Positions 27,326-36,920 are shown, counted from the first letter of the stretch. The stretch is 64,000 nt of DNA from Cyanobacteria bacterium TGS_CYA1 (GCA_026129135.1 JAHCIQ010000001.1:124001-188000), one strand, 5' to 3'. The notes: generated from the letters alone by a model not told the origin. A program made the numbers and translations.

Positions 27326-28468
27326 TTATACTTTATTTAGCACCAGCTCATCGTAGCAGTTATCGATAATTCGACAAAGACTTTCTTTACTGTAAATGTC
27401 GAGATCAAGAATCGGCGCTAGACACAAAAGGGCACCAGAACCAAGCCCCTCTTTGACATGTCCTTTTTCGTATTCTCTCAAGCCTTGATGCCTGGAGTTC
27501 GCGAAATCGAACTTGGCACTTATCATCGGCGTACCAAGCGTTTGAGCAAGCAAAGCTAGATTGGCGTGAGAGTCATTTGCAAGCCATCCTGTGGTAGCTA
27601 CGACTAGATTTTCCGGTGGTTTAATCATGATCATTTGTGCAAGGGCATGAACAGCCAACATTTGCGTTCCGCCTCCTAGTATGGTCGCTACTCCAGGTGC
27701 TGACTCCAGGGCAAGACCGCTAGCTACAGCTTGCATGGGGTCACCAACACACGAGATGAATTTAAAGGCGTCGGGTGAAGATTGAGGTGTAATGCGGGCA
27801 TTAGCCAGTCCTTGAGCTACTAGATTTGATTTTAGTTTTGCATTTGGGATGGGCAGACTGCTGGATGAAAATTCAGGCAGCGATTTATAAATGGCAGCTA
27901 AAATAGCATGAGCAGTGCTTGTGCCGCCTGGAACGCATTCAGCTACAATAATCAAATCATGATTTTTTTTGAGATTGTAACCCAGTTCGCGCCCACGCTC
28001 GAAGAGGTTTCTTGTATGCTCTAAATCTAGTGCAGCACCGCTCGATAAGCACTCTGCAGCAATTGTGCCAAAGCTTTCGTGCTCGCATTCAGGCGCACTG
28101 AAAGCACCACAATCGATTATTCTCACCGAACAGTTCAGAGCTTTTAATATGGCTTTACTAATCACCACAGGTGATACTATGCCGGAAGGTGAAACCGGAA
28201 TAGATTTATCAGAGGAAGGGCGATTGTTTATTAAAATTTCTGCGTCTATTTTTGGAGTCAAACGTCTGTCCGCTGCGGTGGCTCCAGCAGCTGAAATCCC
28301 TTCGACGTCGCTTGTTTTGGTGCCAGCAATCAAGAGACAAAAGACTGGTGATTTTGCTTTAGAAATCTTGTCGAGCAATTCTGAAAGATTCGATAAAGGA
28401 TCAGACAAAATCGAGATTGATTTTTCAATTTTTAATGGCACGTTTGGTGATCTCGGCTGGAACAGCAA
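27326..28468 (-). CDS. cobT: NaMN:DMB phosphoribosyltransferase, cyanobacterial type
   Basis: The sequence matches the cyanobacterial/archaeal branch of CobT, with AECVPGGTSTAHA, CVGDPMQ and LGGGTQML. CobT makes alpha-ribazole phosphate, the lower-ligand precursor of cobalamin. The start is unclear: the frame opens with TTG at 28468, overlapping the upstream gene by 44 bases, and a GTG at 28441 is an alternative. No other cobalamin gene is in the window, so the cell may salvage corrinoids or carry the rest elsewhere. Confidence 0.85.
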   Translation of the reverse strand: MLFQPRSPNVPLKIEKSISILSDPLSNLSELLDKISKAKSPVFCLLIAGTKTSDVEGISAAGATAADRRLTPKIDAEILINNRPSSDKSIPVSPSGIVSPVVISKAILKALNCSVRIIDCGAFSAPECEHESFGTIAAECLSSGAALDLEHTRNLFERGRELGYNLKKNHDLIIVAECVPGGTSTAHAILAAIYKSLPEFSSSSLPIPNAKLKSNLVAQGLANARITPQSSPDAFKFISCVGDPMQAVASGLALESAPGVATILGGGTQMLAVHALAQMIMIKPPENLVVATTGWLANDSHANLALLAQTLGTPMISAKFDFANSRHQGLREYEKGHVKEGLGSGALLCLAPILDLDIYSKESLCRIIDNCYDELVLNKV

Positions 28469-29369
28469 TTAAGAATGGCAGGACAAAAAATGATGCGATG
28501 CCTCGCAGAATGCTTGAGGAAAAGATGATCGCTACTTGATCCCAGAGACCCGGAATATAATTTTGAAAAGTCATTCGTAGCGAAACAACGGTGAAAACTA
28601 TTTCAATCGTAATGCAAAAAATTAAATTTGCCAGAATGGCATAAATTAGAAGCGGTATGTAGGTTTTGAAAGTCCCTGCTAGTGCTGTTAAGGCTGCTTT
28701 TGTTCCGCTTGAATCAGTTATTCCACTGACTGCAATCAGTAAAAGCGCATACATAGTCGAGAAAATCAAAGCCAGGCCCGACATTATCTCAGCTGGGATT
28801 GTTATGTAATCTGGCAGGACAAGCGGTTGTAAAATCGGCATTTGCATCATTGCCAGGATAGACGATGCTATCAAAACCAGGATACAGGGCGTCATTAGCA
28901 GCCCGTAAATAAACCATGAGATGAATAAAAATCCCTTGCGCGTTTTTAAATAATCGATGCTTTCTTGCATCGTTTGCCCGTTTTGCAATGATCGAGAAAA
29001 TGCAGTCAGTTTAAAAAGCCATTCGCTAATCGACCAGGTAATGCAAACAATGCCGCCAATAGAGCCAATGCTGAAACAAATAAGATACTGGATTATTGGA
29101 CCGAAACCTTCGACCGTTCCGTTAATGCCAAGCGAACCGAAATAAAATCCAGCCATGATGATGCAAGGTCCGGAAAGTAAAAGAATTGCTGGCTTTATGA
29201 AATGCTTCTTACTTTGATTGAACAAATCGATTACAGGCTGCCAAAACGCTTGGGTAAAGGACTCTTTGAGCGCACTAAATGCTGCACCGGTAGTGAAGTT
29301 GAAAGGGCTTGCAGTGCTTTGCGACTCGATTTTGTCCTGGCTTTCCTGGCTCAACGTAAAGAATTCCAA
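28425..29369 (-). CDS. Multispanning membrane protein of unknown function
   Basis: A polar N-terminus of about 55 residues is followed by six hydrophobic helices. These sit at about residues 60-80, 90-110, 150-175, 190-215, 235-260 and 280-305. No transporter or enzyme signature was recognised; the layout recalls Yip1/DUF-type integral membrane proteins. The frame starts with TTG at 29369 without a visible ribosome binding site and contains no upstream ATG, so the true N-terminus is uncertain. It overlaps cobT by 44 bases, so the two are probably co-transcribed. Confidence 0.65.
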   Translation of the reverse strand: MEFFTLSQESQDKIESQSTASPFNFTTGAAFSALKESFTQAFWQPVIDLFNQSKKHFIKPAILLLSGPCIIMAGFYFGSLGINGTVEGFGPIIQYLICFSIGSIGGIVCITWSISEWLFKLTAFSRSLQNGQTMQESIDYLKTRKGFLFISWFIYGLLMTPCILVLIASSILAMMQMPILQPLVLPDYITIPAEIMSGLALIFSTMYALLLIAVSGITDSSGTKAALTALAGTFKTYIPLLIYAILANLIFCITIEIVFTVVSLRMTFQNYIPGLWDQVAIIFSSSILRGIASFFVLPFLIAVPAEITKRAIKN

Positions 29370-29445
29370 ACGCTAATTGATAGGGGTCTCAATAGTAGCA
29401 GGCGCAAGACTTTAGCACCCATTTAACTTATGTCTAAACTTGTTC

Positions 29446-29472
29446 TTGACAAAATATGAGAAGATCTAGTCA
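29446..29472 (+). promoter_or_regulatory. Possible promoter of the DAHP synthase gene
   Basis: A perfect TTGACA at 29446-29451 is followed after 15 bases by TAGTCA at 29467-29472, a weak -10 match. The position, about 30 bases before the TTG start of the DAHP synthase gene in a divergent gap, is suitable. The short spacer and poor -10 keep confidence low. Confidence 0.3.
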
Positions 29473-29504
29473 CGGCATCACAGCACATTGCACAGGGCAT
29501 CATT

Positions 29505-30587
29505 TTGATTCTCGTTTTGGAAAAGGGTCTTGGCCAGCACGGCGAGCAAGAAGTTTTACTCAAGCTCGAGAAACTTGGCGTGAGCGCGCAACTGGGCAGG
29601 CTTTACACAGACACTGTAATAGTAATCGAGTCGGATGTTTCAACCAGGCCTACTCACATTTTTAGCCAAATAGATGGCGTCGCAAAGGTCTTGCGCATAG
29701 GGCAGTCTTATCCAAAAGTGCTAGAACAGAAAGACTCAAGCGTCAAGCTGGAGCGTGTCGTCATTGGCGGCGGAGCTAAGCCGATTATTATTGCCGGACC
29801 ATGTTCGGTTGAAGGTCTAGAGCAACTGCTCACTCTGGCTGACGGTGTCAAATCGAGTGGCGCCCAGGTTTTACGAGGTGGCGCCTTCAAGCCACGCACG
29901 AGCCCTTATGAATTTTGCGGATTGCAAGAAGCTGGTCTTGCCTATTTGAAAGAAGCTAGCAAGCTCACTGGATTACCCGTTGTTTCAGAAGTGATGTCTG
30001 AAAAACAAATCGAAGCGGCGCACGACTATGTGGATGTTTTCCAGATTGGCGCTCGCAACATGTACAACTACGAGTTGCTCAAAGAAGTGGGCAGAACCAA
30101 AAAGCCTGTTCTGCTCAAGCGTGCTCTGTCCGCTACAATCGATGAATTTTTGTACGCAGCCGAGTATGTCATGCTTGGCGGCAACAACCAGATTATTTTG
30201 TGCGAGCGCGGTATTCGCACTTTTGAGACCAAGACTCGCAACACTCTTGATTTGAGCGCTGTGCCTGTTTTGAAATCGATGACCAAATTGCCTGTAATTA
30301 TCGATCCAAGCCATGCTACTGGAAAACGCAGTCTCGTTCGTTCGATGTCGCGTGCTGCCATTGCATGTGGTGCTGATGGCTTGATGCTCGAAGTACACAA
30401 CAACCCATCCAAATCCATAAGCGATGCCGAGCAGGCAATTTCTGTCGAAGAACTGGCACTGATAAATTCAGATCTCGAAGCGCTGTACTCTACACTTCAA
30501 AGTCTCGACGTCAAAGCCAAATCTCAAGGAAAAACCAAATTCCCAATCGAAGGTCAGCTTGTTCTTTCTGGAACTGCTATTTCTTGA
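29505..30587 (+). CDS. aroF: DAHP synthase, type I-beta (AroF/AroG family)
   Basis: A small N-terminal ferredoxin-like domain (residues 1-70) precedes a TIM barrel with IIAGPCSVE, GGAFKPRTSPY, LLKRALSATIDE and IIDPSHATGKR. This is the I-beta DAHP synthase seen in many Gram-positives and Thermotoga. It condenses phosphoenolpyruvate and erythrose-4-phosphate, the first step of the shikimate pathway. The N-terminal domain is where feedback inhibition acts in relatives. The start is TTG at 29505 after an AGGG. The 3' end overlaps the convergent unknown gene by 11 bases. Confidence 0.93.
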   Translation: MILVLEKGLGQHGEQEVLLKLEKLGVSAQLGRLYTDTVIVIESDVSTRPTHIFSQIDGVAKVLRIGQSYPKVLEQKDSSVKLERVVIGGGAKPIIIAGPCSVEGLEQLLTLADGVKSSGAQVLRGGAFKPRTSPYEFCGLQEAGLAYLKEASKLTGLPVVSEVMSEKQIEAAHDYVDVFQIGARNMYNYELLKEVGRTKKPVLLKRALSATIDEFLYAAEYVMLGGNNQIILCERGIRTFETKTRNTLDLSAVPVLKSMTKLPVIIDPSHATGKRSLVRSMSRAAIACGADGLMLEVHNNPSKSISDAEQAISVEELALINSDLEALYSTLQSLDVKAKSQGKTKFPIEGQLVLSGTAIS

Positions 30588-31677
30588 AATTTTTCTTGTT
30601 GATTGCAGATAAGCGATCTTCAAGTAAAAGATTGGCTACATCTTTGAATTTGTTCAAAAGAGTTCCGTAAGGAAGACCGATTTTGATTTCTTCTGGCACT
30701 TCGCCAAAAATTCCTGATACCAGGCGTTTTGGATGTTTCATGCCCGCAACGAGCATTGCTTTTCCGTCTTCGCCAAGCTCGGGCGATAGAACAACGCAAC
30801 CGGTTATGTTTTCTATTTGGTTCGAGAATCTGAAAAGACCAGCTCCGTCGGCGCCAAGCCCCATTCCCAGACGCTCTAAATCTATAAATTCGGGCGTGCG
30901 CGCGGCATGTTCGAGCGCAGCCTGGACTGACTGTCCAGGGCGAGTTTTTGGAATGAAACAAGCATCTATTCTAAAAAATGGGCGACCTGAGTCGAGAAAT
31001 AGTATTGCTGAACTTTGAGGTGCAATTGCGCCCTCTTCGTGTTTGGCAAGCAACATTTGAATGGCCGGGTTTGTGGCGAACAGCTCGAGTCGTTTTTCTT
31101 GTTTGGCGTCGATGCATGAGATACTCGACTCCAGGAACATTTTGGTCAGGTCGAGCTCCTCTTCTTCGAGCAGAGGCATGGTTCCGCGTTTTTGAATAAG
31201 GTGCTGGTCCAGGCTGCCGTTAATAAATGCTCGGTCTGAGCCTGTTTCGATAATTTTGAGACTTTCTCTGGTTTGCTTGAGGATATTCTTTAATATGGCG
31301 CCTCGACGTGCGATGTCTTTGTCGACTTTGGCATAGCGAGCAGCTGTACTTACAAAAATGAGCAGACTTTTCAGGCATCTAGTGTACTGGGGACGCTGGG
31401 CATCCAGTTTGACCTGAGCTTCGGCGATTATTCCTTTTAGATTGTCGAAGCCTTCGATTTCAGATGGACTCATCGACGGTCCCAGAGCTTGAAGCTGTTC
31501 CAGTTGGACGCGGGCTTTGCGTATCTCCAGAGATAATATGTAAGGACTTATCGCCTGTTGGGCGGCATGAAAGGCCTGGTTTGTCATGTCCAGATGGGCT
31601 TTTACCTCGGCTTCGGCAATATTTGCGAAGTCTAGCTGGACCGATTGGAAATTGATAGATTGCGTGCCTGTTTGCAT
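30577..31677 (-). CDS. Protein of unknown function, 366 aa
   Basis: No signal peptide or membrane helix is visible. The first 170 residues are strongly helical and amphipathic (coiled-coil-like). The second half is mixed alpha/beta, with FLDSGRPFFRIDAC and a Gly-rich GMGLGADGAGLF segment. No known family was recognised. ATG 31677 is the only reasonable start. It converges on aroF, overlapping its stop by 11 bases, and diverges from the transporter-HyuA operon. Confidence 0.68.
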   Translation of the reverse strand: MQTGTQSINFQSVQLDFANIAEAEVKAHLDMTNQAFHAAQQAISPYILSLEIRKARVQLEQLQALGPSMSPSEIEGFDNLKGIIAEAQVKLDAQRPQYTRCLKSLLIFVSTAARYAKVDKDIARRGAILKNILKQTRESLKIIETGSDRAFINGSLDQHLIQKRGTMPLLEEEELDLTKMFLESSISCIDAKQEKRLELFATNPAIQMLLAKHEEGAIAPQSSAILFLDSGRPFFRIDACFIPKTRPGQSVQAALEHAARTPEFIDLERLGMGLGADGAGLFRFSNQIENITGCVVLSPELGEDGKAMLVAGMKHPKRLVSGIFGEVPEEIKIGLPYGTLLNKFKDVANLLLEDRLSAINKKNFKK

Positions 31678-31776
31678 TTGCTTTATGCCCGAATGTTTTC
31701 AAGAGGTAATTACGTCTCCAATTTAAATGAGTGGACGCTAATTAGCCCATGGGAAAAATACGTAGTGGAAGATTAA

Positions 31777-33231
31777 ATGTTGACACTGACCTCGATAAAG
31801 CGAGATCATGAGTCAATGACCGAATTAGTTCCTATAGTAGTTATCCTTCTTTTCTTATTAATGACGGCGCTCATGTATACGCGCCGCATTTCAGCCCTTC
31901 TAGCACTGCCTGTCATGGCGATTTTGATTGCTATAGCCGGTGGCATTCCTCAAAATGAGATTTTGACCGACGTAATTACAAAAGGCTCGCTCAAACTGCA
32001 CGCTGCCTATACGACCACTATATTTGGTGCTGTGCTTGCAGAATTAATGAATCGCTATGGAATAGCCAAAGCGCTGGTGCGATGGGTGGCTGAATTTTCG
32101 GGCGACAATCCTTATGTATTGGGGCTAGTTCTGACCGGGGTGACAGCTCTCCTCTTCTCCACCCTGGGCGGGCTCGGGGCGGTCATAATGGTGGGCTCTA
32201 TTGTTTTGCCGGTTATGCTTTCGATTGGCATATCTTCCGCTACTGCTGGCGGCCTGTTTTTATTTGGCATAAGCATTGGCGGAATGTTCAACCTGGCCAA
32301 CTGGCAACTGTATAAAGATGTTTTGTCTGTGGCGCAAGACGAACTGATAAAGTTCGTCGTACCCTTTGCATTTTTGATTGGCATGGCAGTGTTCATTTTC
32401 TTGTTTGTCGAACTGAAAAAGGCACGCAATCTGGTCTATCTTATCGGTGGCGGTCTATTTTCTGCCGGTGCGCTTTACTATTTGCACGAAAACTTTCGTC
32501 CGGTCGCGCAAGTTGCAGGTGCTGAGCAAACATTCGAACTTGCACAGTCGTTTGACCGGGTTTGTATCTTAATCGGCGTCCTTGCGATTTATGCAATTAA
32601 GCGTCATTTCAAAGGCGGGCTCGAACTGCCTCCAATTGCTATGCTCACGCCTCTTGTTCCACTTTTGTTGGTGCTTTCGTTCAAGTGGGAGATTATTCCA
32701 GCTTTTCTTGCTGCCATTACATTTGGTGTGCTTGCAACCTGGAGAAAAGATTCAATCAATCAATTGACTCGGGCTATAATCGATGGCACACAAACAGTCA
32801 TTCCAGCTATTATCCTGATGATAGGCATCGGTATGTTAATCGCGTCGGTGAGTCATCCCAAAGTGGCAGGCGCTATAGCGCCTCTGGTAGCTCAGGTAAT
32901 ACCAACTACTCCTTTCATGTACGTTATTGGTTTTACTTTGATGACACCGCTTGCTTTGTATAGAGGTCCTCTAAGCTTGTGGGGTATGGGGTCGGGACTG
33001 TTGAAAGTAATTCAGAATTCCACTCAACTAGGTGGACAGGCGATAATGGGAATGCTCATGTCTGTCGGGCAGGTCCAGGGTATTTGTGATCCCACTAATA
33101 CGCATAACATTTGGATTGCTACTTATCTTGGCACCGATACGCATACACTTTTGAAAAAGACCATTTTCTATGCCTGGGGATGCGCGATTGCTGGTTTGAT
33201 TCTTTCCTGCTTCTTTGGGTTTGTAAAATGA
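31777..33231 (+). CDS. Membrane transporter, citrate/GntP/DcuC-like
   Basis: About 12 hydrophobic helices are present. Glycine-rich re-entrant stretches (STLGGLGAVIMVGS near residue 127, and a matching block near 350) resemble those of the ion transporter superfamily of citrate/gluconate/C4-dicarboxylate carriers. The ATG at 31777 follows GGAAG; a second ATG at 31816 is also possible. It overlaps the HyuA-like gene by 4 bases, so its substrate is probably what that enzyme acts on, such as a hydantoin, 5-oxoproline or a related cyclic amide (inference). Confidence 0.78.
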   Translation: MLTLTSIKRDHESMTELVPIVVILLFLLMTALMYTRRISALLALPVMAILIAIAGGIPQNEILTDVITKGSLKLHAAYTTTIFGAVLAELMNRYGIAKALVRWVAEFSGDNPYVLGLVLTGVTALLFSTLGGLGAVIMVGSIVLPVMLSIGISSATAGGLFLFGISIGGMFNLANWQLYKDVLSVAQDELIKFVVPFAFLIGMAVFIFLFVELKKARNLVYLIGGGLFSAGALYYLHENFRPVAQVAGAEQTFELAQSFDRVCILIGVLAIYAIKRHFKGGLELPPIAMLTPLVPLLLVLSFKWEIIPAFLAAITFGVLATWRKDSINQLTRAIIDGTQTVIPAIILMIGIGMLIASVSHPKVAGAIAPLVAQVIPTTPFMYVIGFTLMTPLALYRGPLSLWGMGSGLLKVIQNSTQLGGQAIMGMLMSVGQVQGICDPTNTHNIWIATYLGTDTHTLLKKTIFYAWGCAIAGLILSCFFGFVK

Positions 33232-35402
33232 CAGAAAGCAAGAAAGCAAAAAATCAATATAGGGTCGGTATCGATGTTGGCGGCACCTTTACTCATGCTG
33301 TGGCTATCGATCCAAACGAAGGCACCCTTGTTGGTCGAGTTAAAGTTCCCACCACCCACAGTGCTAAAGAAGGGGTGGCGCTTGGAATTATTCAGTCGTT
33401 GCAAAAACTCTTGCAAGAAGCTGGATTGTCACCGGAGAATGTAGGATTTATCGCTCACAGTACAACTCAAGCTACAAATGCGTTGCTTGAAGGAGATGTC
33501 GTTCCCGTCGGTATCATCGGACTTGGAAGCGGCATGAATTCGCCTTTTATAAAATCGTCTACCACGCTAAAAAATATCGAGCTGACACCAGGCAAATTTC
33601 TGGTGACCCATTCTCTTTTTATCGACACGGCAAAAGAAATTACTCGCAAGCAAATAGTCGCCGCAGTCGAGTCTCTGAAAGCCAAAGGTGCCAAAGCTAT
33701 TGTAGTGTCAGAAGCCTTTTCGGTCGATGATGCCACCAATGAAAAAAAAGCAATCGAATTTGTTCGCGAATTGAATATTCCCGCTACGGCAGGATCTGAA
33801 GTCAGTCAGTTATATGGACTAAAAGTACGCACCAGAACGGCCGCCATCAATGCAGCGATGCTTCCCAAAATGATGGAAAGTGCCGAGATGACCGAGCGCG
33901 GCGTGCGGGAGTCCGGCATTAAAGCTCCGGTCATGATAATGCGCTCGGATGGTGGCGTCATGGACATAGACACCATGCGTAAAAGGCCGATACTCACCTT
34001 GCTCTCTGGACCAGCAGCCGGTGTTGCTGCTGCCACGATGTTCTTGCGCATAGTAGATGGAGTATTTCTCGAAGTCGGCGGCACCAGCACGGACATATCC
34101 GCTGTGTCGAATGGTATGGCCAAGATTCGCGGCGCTGAAATTGGTGGACATCAGATATACATGCGCACCCTGGATGTTCGAACCGTTGGTATTGCTGGTG
34201 GTTCGCTTCCTAGAATAAAGAATAATCAAATTCACGACGTCGGTCCGCGCAGTGCGCACATTGCTGGTCTCAAATATTCTTCTTTCGCGCCCGATTTAAA
34301 AGCCGATCAATTGAGCGTCAAACTAATAAAACCGATGGATGGAGACCCTGATGACTACCTGAGTCTCGATGCCAAAGATAGCGAGATAAATTATTGCATC
34401 ACTCCTACTTGTGCTTCCAATTTGCTCGGGCTTGTGCCTGAAAATGACTGCGCTTACGGAATCAAATCATCTATTGATTCTGGGTTCAAAGTTCTTTCAG
34501 AGCAGTTGCAAACGACCAAAGAAGAAGCGGCAACCAGACTGCTCGACATTTCTGTGCGCAAATGCATTCCTGTAGTGAAAGCTTTAATCAAAGACCATAA
34601 GCTCGATCCAGAGCTGGTAACCCTGGTTGGTGGCGGTGGTGGTGCCGCCGCGATTGTGCCGCACCTGGCTAAAACAATGGGTTTGAATTTCAAATTGGCT
34701 CAAAATGCAGACGTTATTTCGGCTATAGGAGTCGCGCTTGCTCTGATTAGAGAAACAGTCGAGCGTCAAGTAGTCAATCCGACGAACGAAGATATATTGC
34801 GCATAAGACATGATGCAATCGAGTCCGTGAGCCAGATGGGAGCTGATCCAGATTCAATCGAAGTGCAAGTGGAGATCGACCCGCGAACCAATGTGGTGCG
34901 TGCCATTGCGTGCGGTTCTAACAAAGCGGTGGTAGATGACAATGAGGGCAAGCACGATGCAACAGACGAAGAAAAGTTAACGCAAGTAGCTTCCACTCTT
35001 CGTGTTACTAAAGAACAGATAAAACTCGAACTGGATGGGGCGAACTTTAGAATTTATGCTGCAAACAAATTTGAAGCGCAGGTATTCGGATTGTTCAGGC
35101 GCAATTTAAAGTCCACTGTAGTAATGGACAGAAAAGGACAGATTAGACTACAGTTTCGCAACGCCGTATTTGAGGCTACCAGTAAAGCTGGCGCACTGGC
35201 TGTGGTAGAAAGCTTGCTAGAGAAGAATGCCGAGTGGGGAGATGCGGGTAAAGTAATACCGGATGCGGTGCTGCTTGCGGGACCTAAAATTATCAATTTG
35301 ATGGGTCTTTTAAATACATCGCAAGTAGTTTCTTTTGCTCAGGCAGAACTTGAAATGATTCCCGAGACCGCTCAAATCGTGGTCATTGCCAAATTGGGCT
35401 AG
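33228..35402 (+). CDS. Hydantoinase/oxoprolinase family protein, HyuA-like
   Basis: The N-terminal ATPase fold starts with GIDVGGTFTHAVAID and continues with the hydantoinase A half (LLSGPAAGV, EVGGTSTDIS, VGGGGGAAAIV). A C-terminal region of about 200 residues (from residue 520) is unlike plain HyuA and was not recognised. The family opens cyclic amides with ATP. HyuA normally works with HyuB, which is absent here. The start is ATG 33228, overlapping the transporter stop by 4 bases; a longer frame back to 33111 would run through the transporter gene and is rejected. Confidence 0.85.
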   Translation: MTESKKAKNQYRVGIDVGGTFTHAVAIDPNEGTLVGRVKVPTTHSAKEGVALGIIQSLQKLLQEAGLSPENVGFIAHSTTQATNALLEGDVVPVGIIGLGSGMNSPFIKSSTTLKNIELTPGKFLVTHSLFIDTAKEITRKQIVAAVESLKAKGAKAIVVSEAFSVDDATNEKKAIEFVRELNIPATAGSEVSQLYGLKVRTRTAAINAAMLPKMMESAEMTERGVRESGIKAPVMIMRSDGGVMDIDTMRKRPILTLLSGPAAGVAAATMFLRIVDGVFLEVGGTSTDISAVSNGMAKIRGAEIGGHQIYMRTLDVRTVGIAGGSLPRIKNNQIHDVGPRSAHIAGLKYSSFAPDLKADQLSVKLIKPMDGDPDDYLSLDAKDSEINYCITPTCASNLLGLVPENDCAYGIKSSIDSGFKVLSEQLQTTKEEAATRLLDISVRKCIPVVKALIKDHKLDPELVTLVGGGGGAAAIVPHLAKTMGLNFKLAQNADVISAIGVALALIRETVERQVVNPTNEDILRIRHDAIESVSQMGADPDSIEVQVEIDPRTNVVRAIACGSNKAVVDDNEGKHDATDEEKLTQVASTLRVTKEQIKLELDGANFRIYAANKFEAQVFGLFRRNLKSTVVMDRKGQIRLQFRNAVFEATSKAGALAVVESLLEKNAEWGDAGKVIPDAVLLAGPKIINLMGLLNTSQVVSFAQAELEMIPETAQIVVIAKLG

Positions 35403-35422
35403 CGACAGATAATTTAGATTTT

Positions 35423-35818
35423 ATGGCTATTAATACCGAGCATGAAAAAGAATTGTTGGCCAAAGGAATCGCCGAATTCAACGCCCAGGAATATTTCGAT
35501 TGTCACGAAACACTCGAAGAACTCTGGAAAGATTATACGGAGCCTGACCGCGAAGCAATTCAGGGAATCATCCAGATTGCAGTAGGCTACTATCACCTCA
35601 GGCGCGGTAATTACAAAGGTGCTACCAAGCTTTTCGCCAAAGGCGGCGCGCGGGTAGAGAGATTTGCCCCGCTCTGGCAGGGACTGGACCTTTGTGAGGT
35701 TTTACAAGAGGTAAACGAAGTAAAGCAAATTATCTCTTCGACAGATGCCTCAAATCTGGTTCTTGATAACATTCGATTCCCTGTCATAAGAGACACGCGA
35801 GCATCAAAAGATTGTTGA
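35423..35818 (+). CDS. DUF309 domain protein
   Basis: The 131-residue product shows the DUF309 pattern: FNAQEYFDCHETLEELWK, then QGIIQIAVGYYHLRRGNYKGA. The motif residues are the HE pair and the GxxxxAxG stretch. The fold is a small helical bundle; its biochemical role is unknown, though the family is common in Cyanobacteria and Firmicutes. It follows the HyuA-like gene by 20 bases and is probably in the same transcript. Confidence 0.85.
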   Translation: MAINTEHEKELLAKGIAEFNAQEYFDCHETLEELWKDYTEPDREAIQGIIQIAVGYYHLRRGNYKGATKLFAKGGARVERFAPLWQGLDLCEVLQEVNEVKQIISSTDASNLVLDNIRFPVIRDTRASKDC

Positions 35819-35869
35819 AATCCTGACAAGGGGTTATTATCAAATTGAATTTTTCTAGATTCGGTAAAC

Positions 35870-36787
35870 GTGAAATCCGTAAACAAAATCCTTGTTGTTG
35901 ATGACGAGCAGGCTGTAACAGTTTTGCTCTCGGAAACGCTTAGAGAAGTCGGCTATTCGGTGGACACTGCCAATGACGGCTTCAAAGCCATTGCTGCTTG
36001 CAAGGTGCGCACGCCCGATTGCATAGTTTTGGATTTGAATATGCCCTTGATGGGTGGAAAAGGTGTTTATCAGCGCGTTCGCAAAGAAGAAAAGACCAAA
36101 GATATCCCTATCATCTTCCTGGCATCCCGCGACGAGCCACTTCCTACCGATATGGACGAGCGCATGTCTGCTGAAGACTTGCTTTATAAGCCGGTCCAGC
36201 CTAACGAATTGTTGGCTCGCATCAAAGCTGTACTGAGAGAAAAGTCTCTGCGTGAAGAATTGAAGCAGAAAGAACAGCAAATAAAAGATTTGCAACTCAC
36301 AGACCAGCTCACCGAACTTAAGAGCACTCGTTTTCTCAATGAGTTTCTTACCATCGGCATTAAACAAGCGCGCCGTTATAAAGTTCCGGTCAGTGTTTGC
36401 ATGCTCGAAATCGACAATTTTGCTGATATTTCCAAAAAGCTTGGGACCAAAAACACCGACACACTTGTGTCTTCGGTCGCTAGCCATATTCAAGATCAAA
36501 TGCGAGACACCGATATTGTCGTGCGCACAGGACCTTTCGAATATATGGTCGTGCTTACCGTAACCAATCAGGTAGGCGCAATCGAAGTAGCAGAGCGTTT
36601 GCGCATGTCGGTCGAAGAAAAGGAGTTCGACGCTGGCGAGAGCAAGGAAAAAGTGACAGTGTCTGTAGGTATTTGTCAGTTTGCAAATCATATGGACGAC
36701 GAAGGAAAATTGCTTACCAGTCACGCCCGCGCTGCCATGCATCAAGCCCGGGACGAGGGCGGAAACATGAGCTTAATGGCAGAGTAA
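35870..36787 (+). CDS. Response regulator with degenerate GGDEF output domain
   Basis: The receiver domain is intact, with D11/D12, phospho-acceptor D55 (VLDLNMP) and K107. A linker helix leads to a GGDEF-fold domain (about 143-300). Its signature is GPFEY at 221-225 in place of GG[DE]EF, so it probably cannot make c-di-GMP. Such domains often serve as receptors or protein-interaction modules. The start is GTG at 35870 (MKSVNKILVVDDE). It lies upstream of the tRNA-Pro gene and downstream of DUF309. Confidence 0.9.
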   Translation: MKSVNKILVVDDEQAVTVLLSETLREVGYSVDTANDGFKAIAACKVRTPDCIVLDLNMPLMGGKGVYQRVRKEEKTKDIPIIFLASRDEPLPTDMDERMSAEDLLYKPVQPNELLARIKAVLREKSLREELKQKEQQIKDLQLTDQLTELKSTRFLNEFLTIGIKQARRYKVPVSVCMLEIDNFADISKKLGTKNTDTLVSSVASHIQDQMRDTDIVVRTGPFEYMVVLTVTNQVGAIEVAERLRMSVEEKEFDAGESKEKVTVSVGICQFANHMDDEGKLLTSHARAAMHQARDEGGNMSLMAE

Positions 36788-36846
36788 ATTTCGCTTTGCC
36801 CCCAGAGGACCTGTGATAAAATTTGTTCATTGCTAAACGTCTTTAT

Positions 36847-36920
36847 CGGGACGTAGCGCAGCTTGGTAGCGTGTCCGTTTCGGGTGCGGAAGGCCGGAGG
36901 TTCGAATCCTCTCGTCCCGA
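36847..36920 (+). tRNA. tRNA-Pro (CGG anticodon)
   Basis: A full cloverleaf is readable. The acceptor stem CGGGACG (36847-36853) pairs with CGTCCCG (36913-36919), with discriminator A36920. The anticodon stem closes a loop TTCGGGT, giving anticodon CGG followed by G37 as usual for proline. The T loop is TTCGAAT. No CCA is encoded after position 36920. The gene ends 10 bases before the start of the next protein gene. Confidence 0.95.

Noticed and set aside
33111..33227. N-terminal extension of the HyuA-like protein
   Set aside because: It lies wholly inside the transporter gene in another frame. ATG 33228 overlaps the transporter stop in the usual ATGA way and begins the conserved domain.
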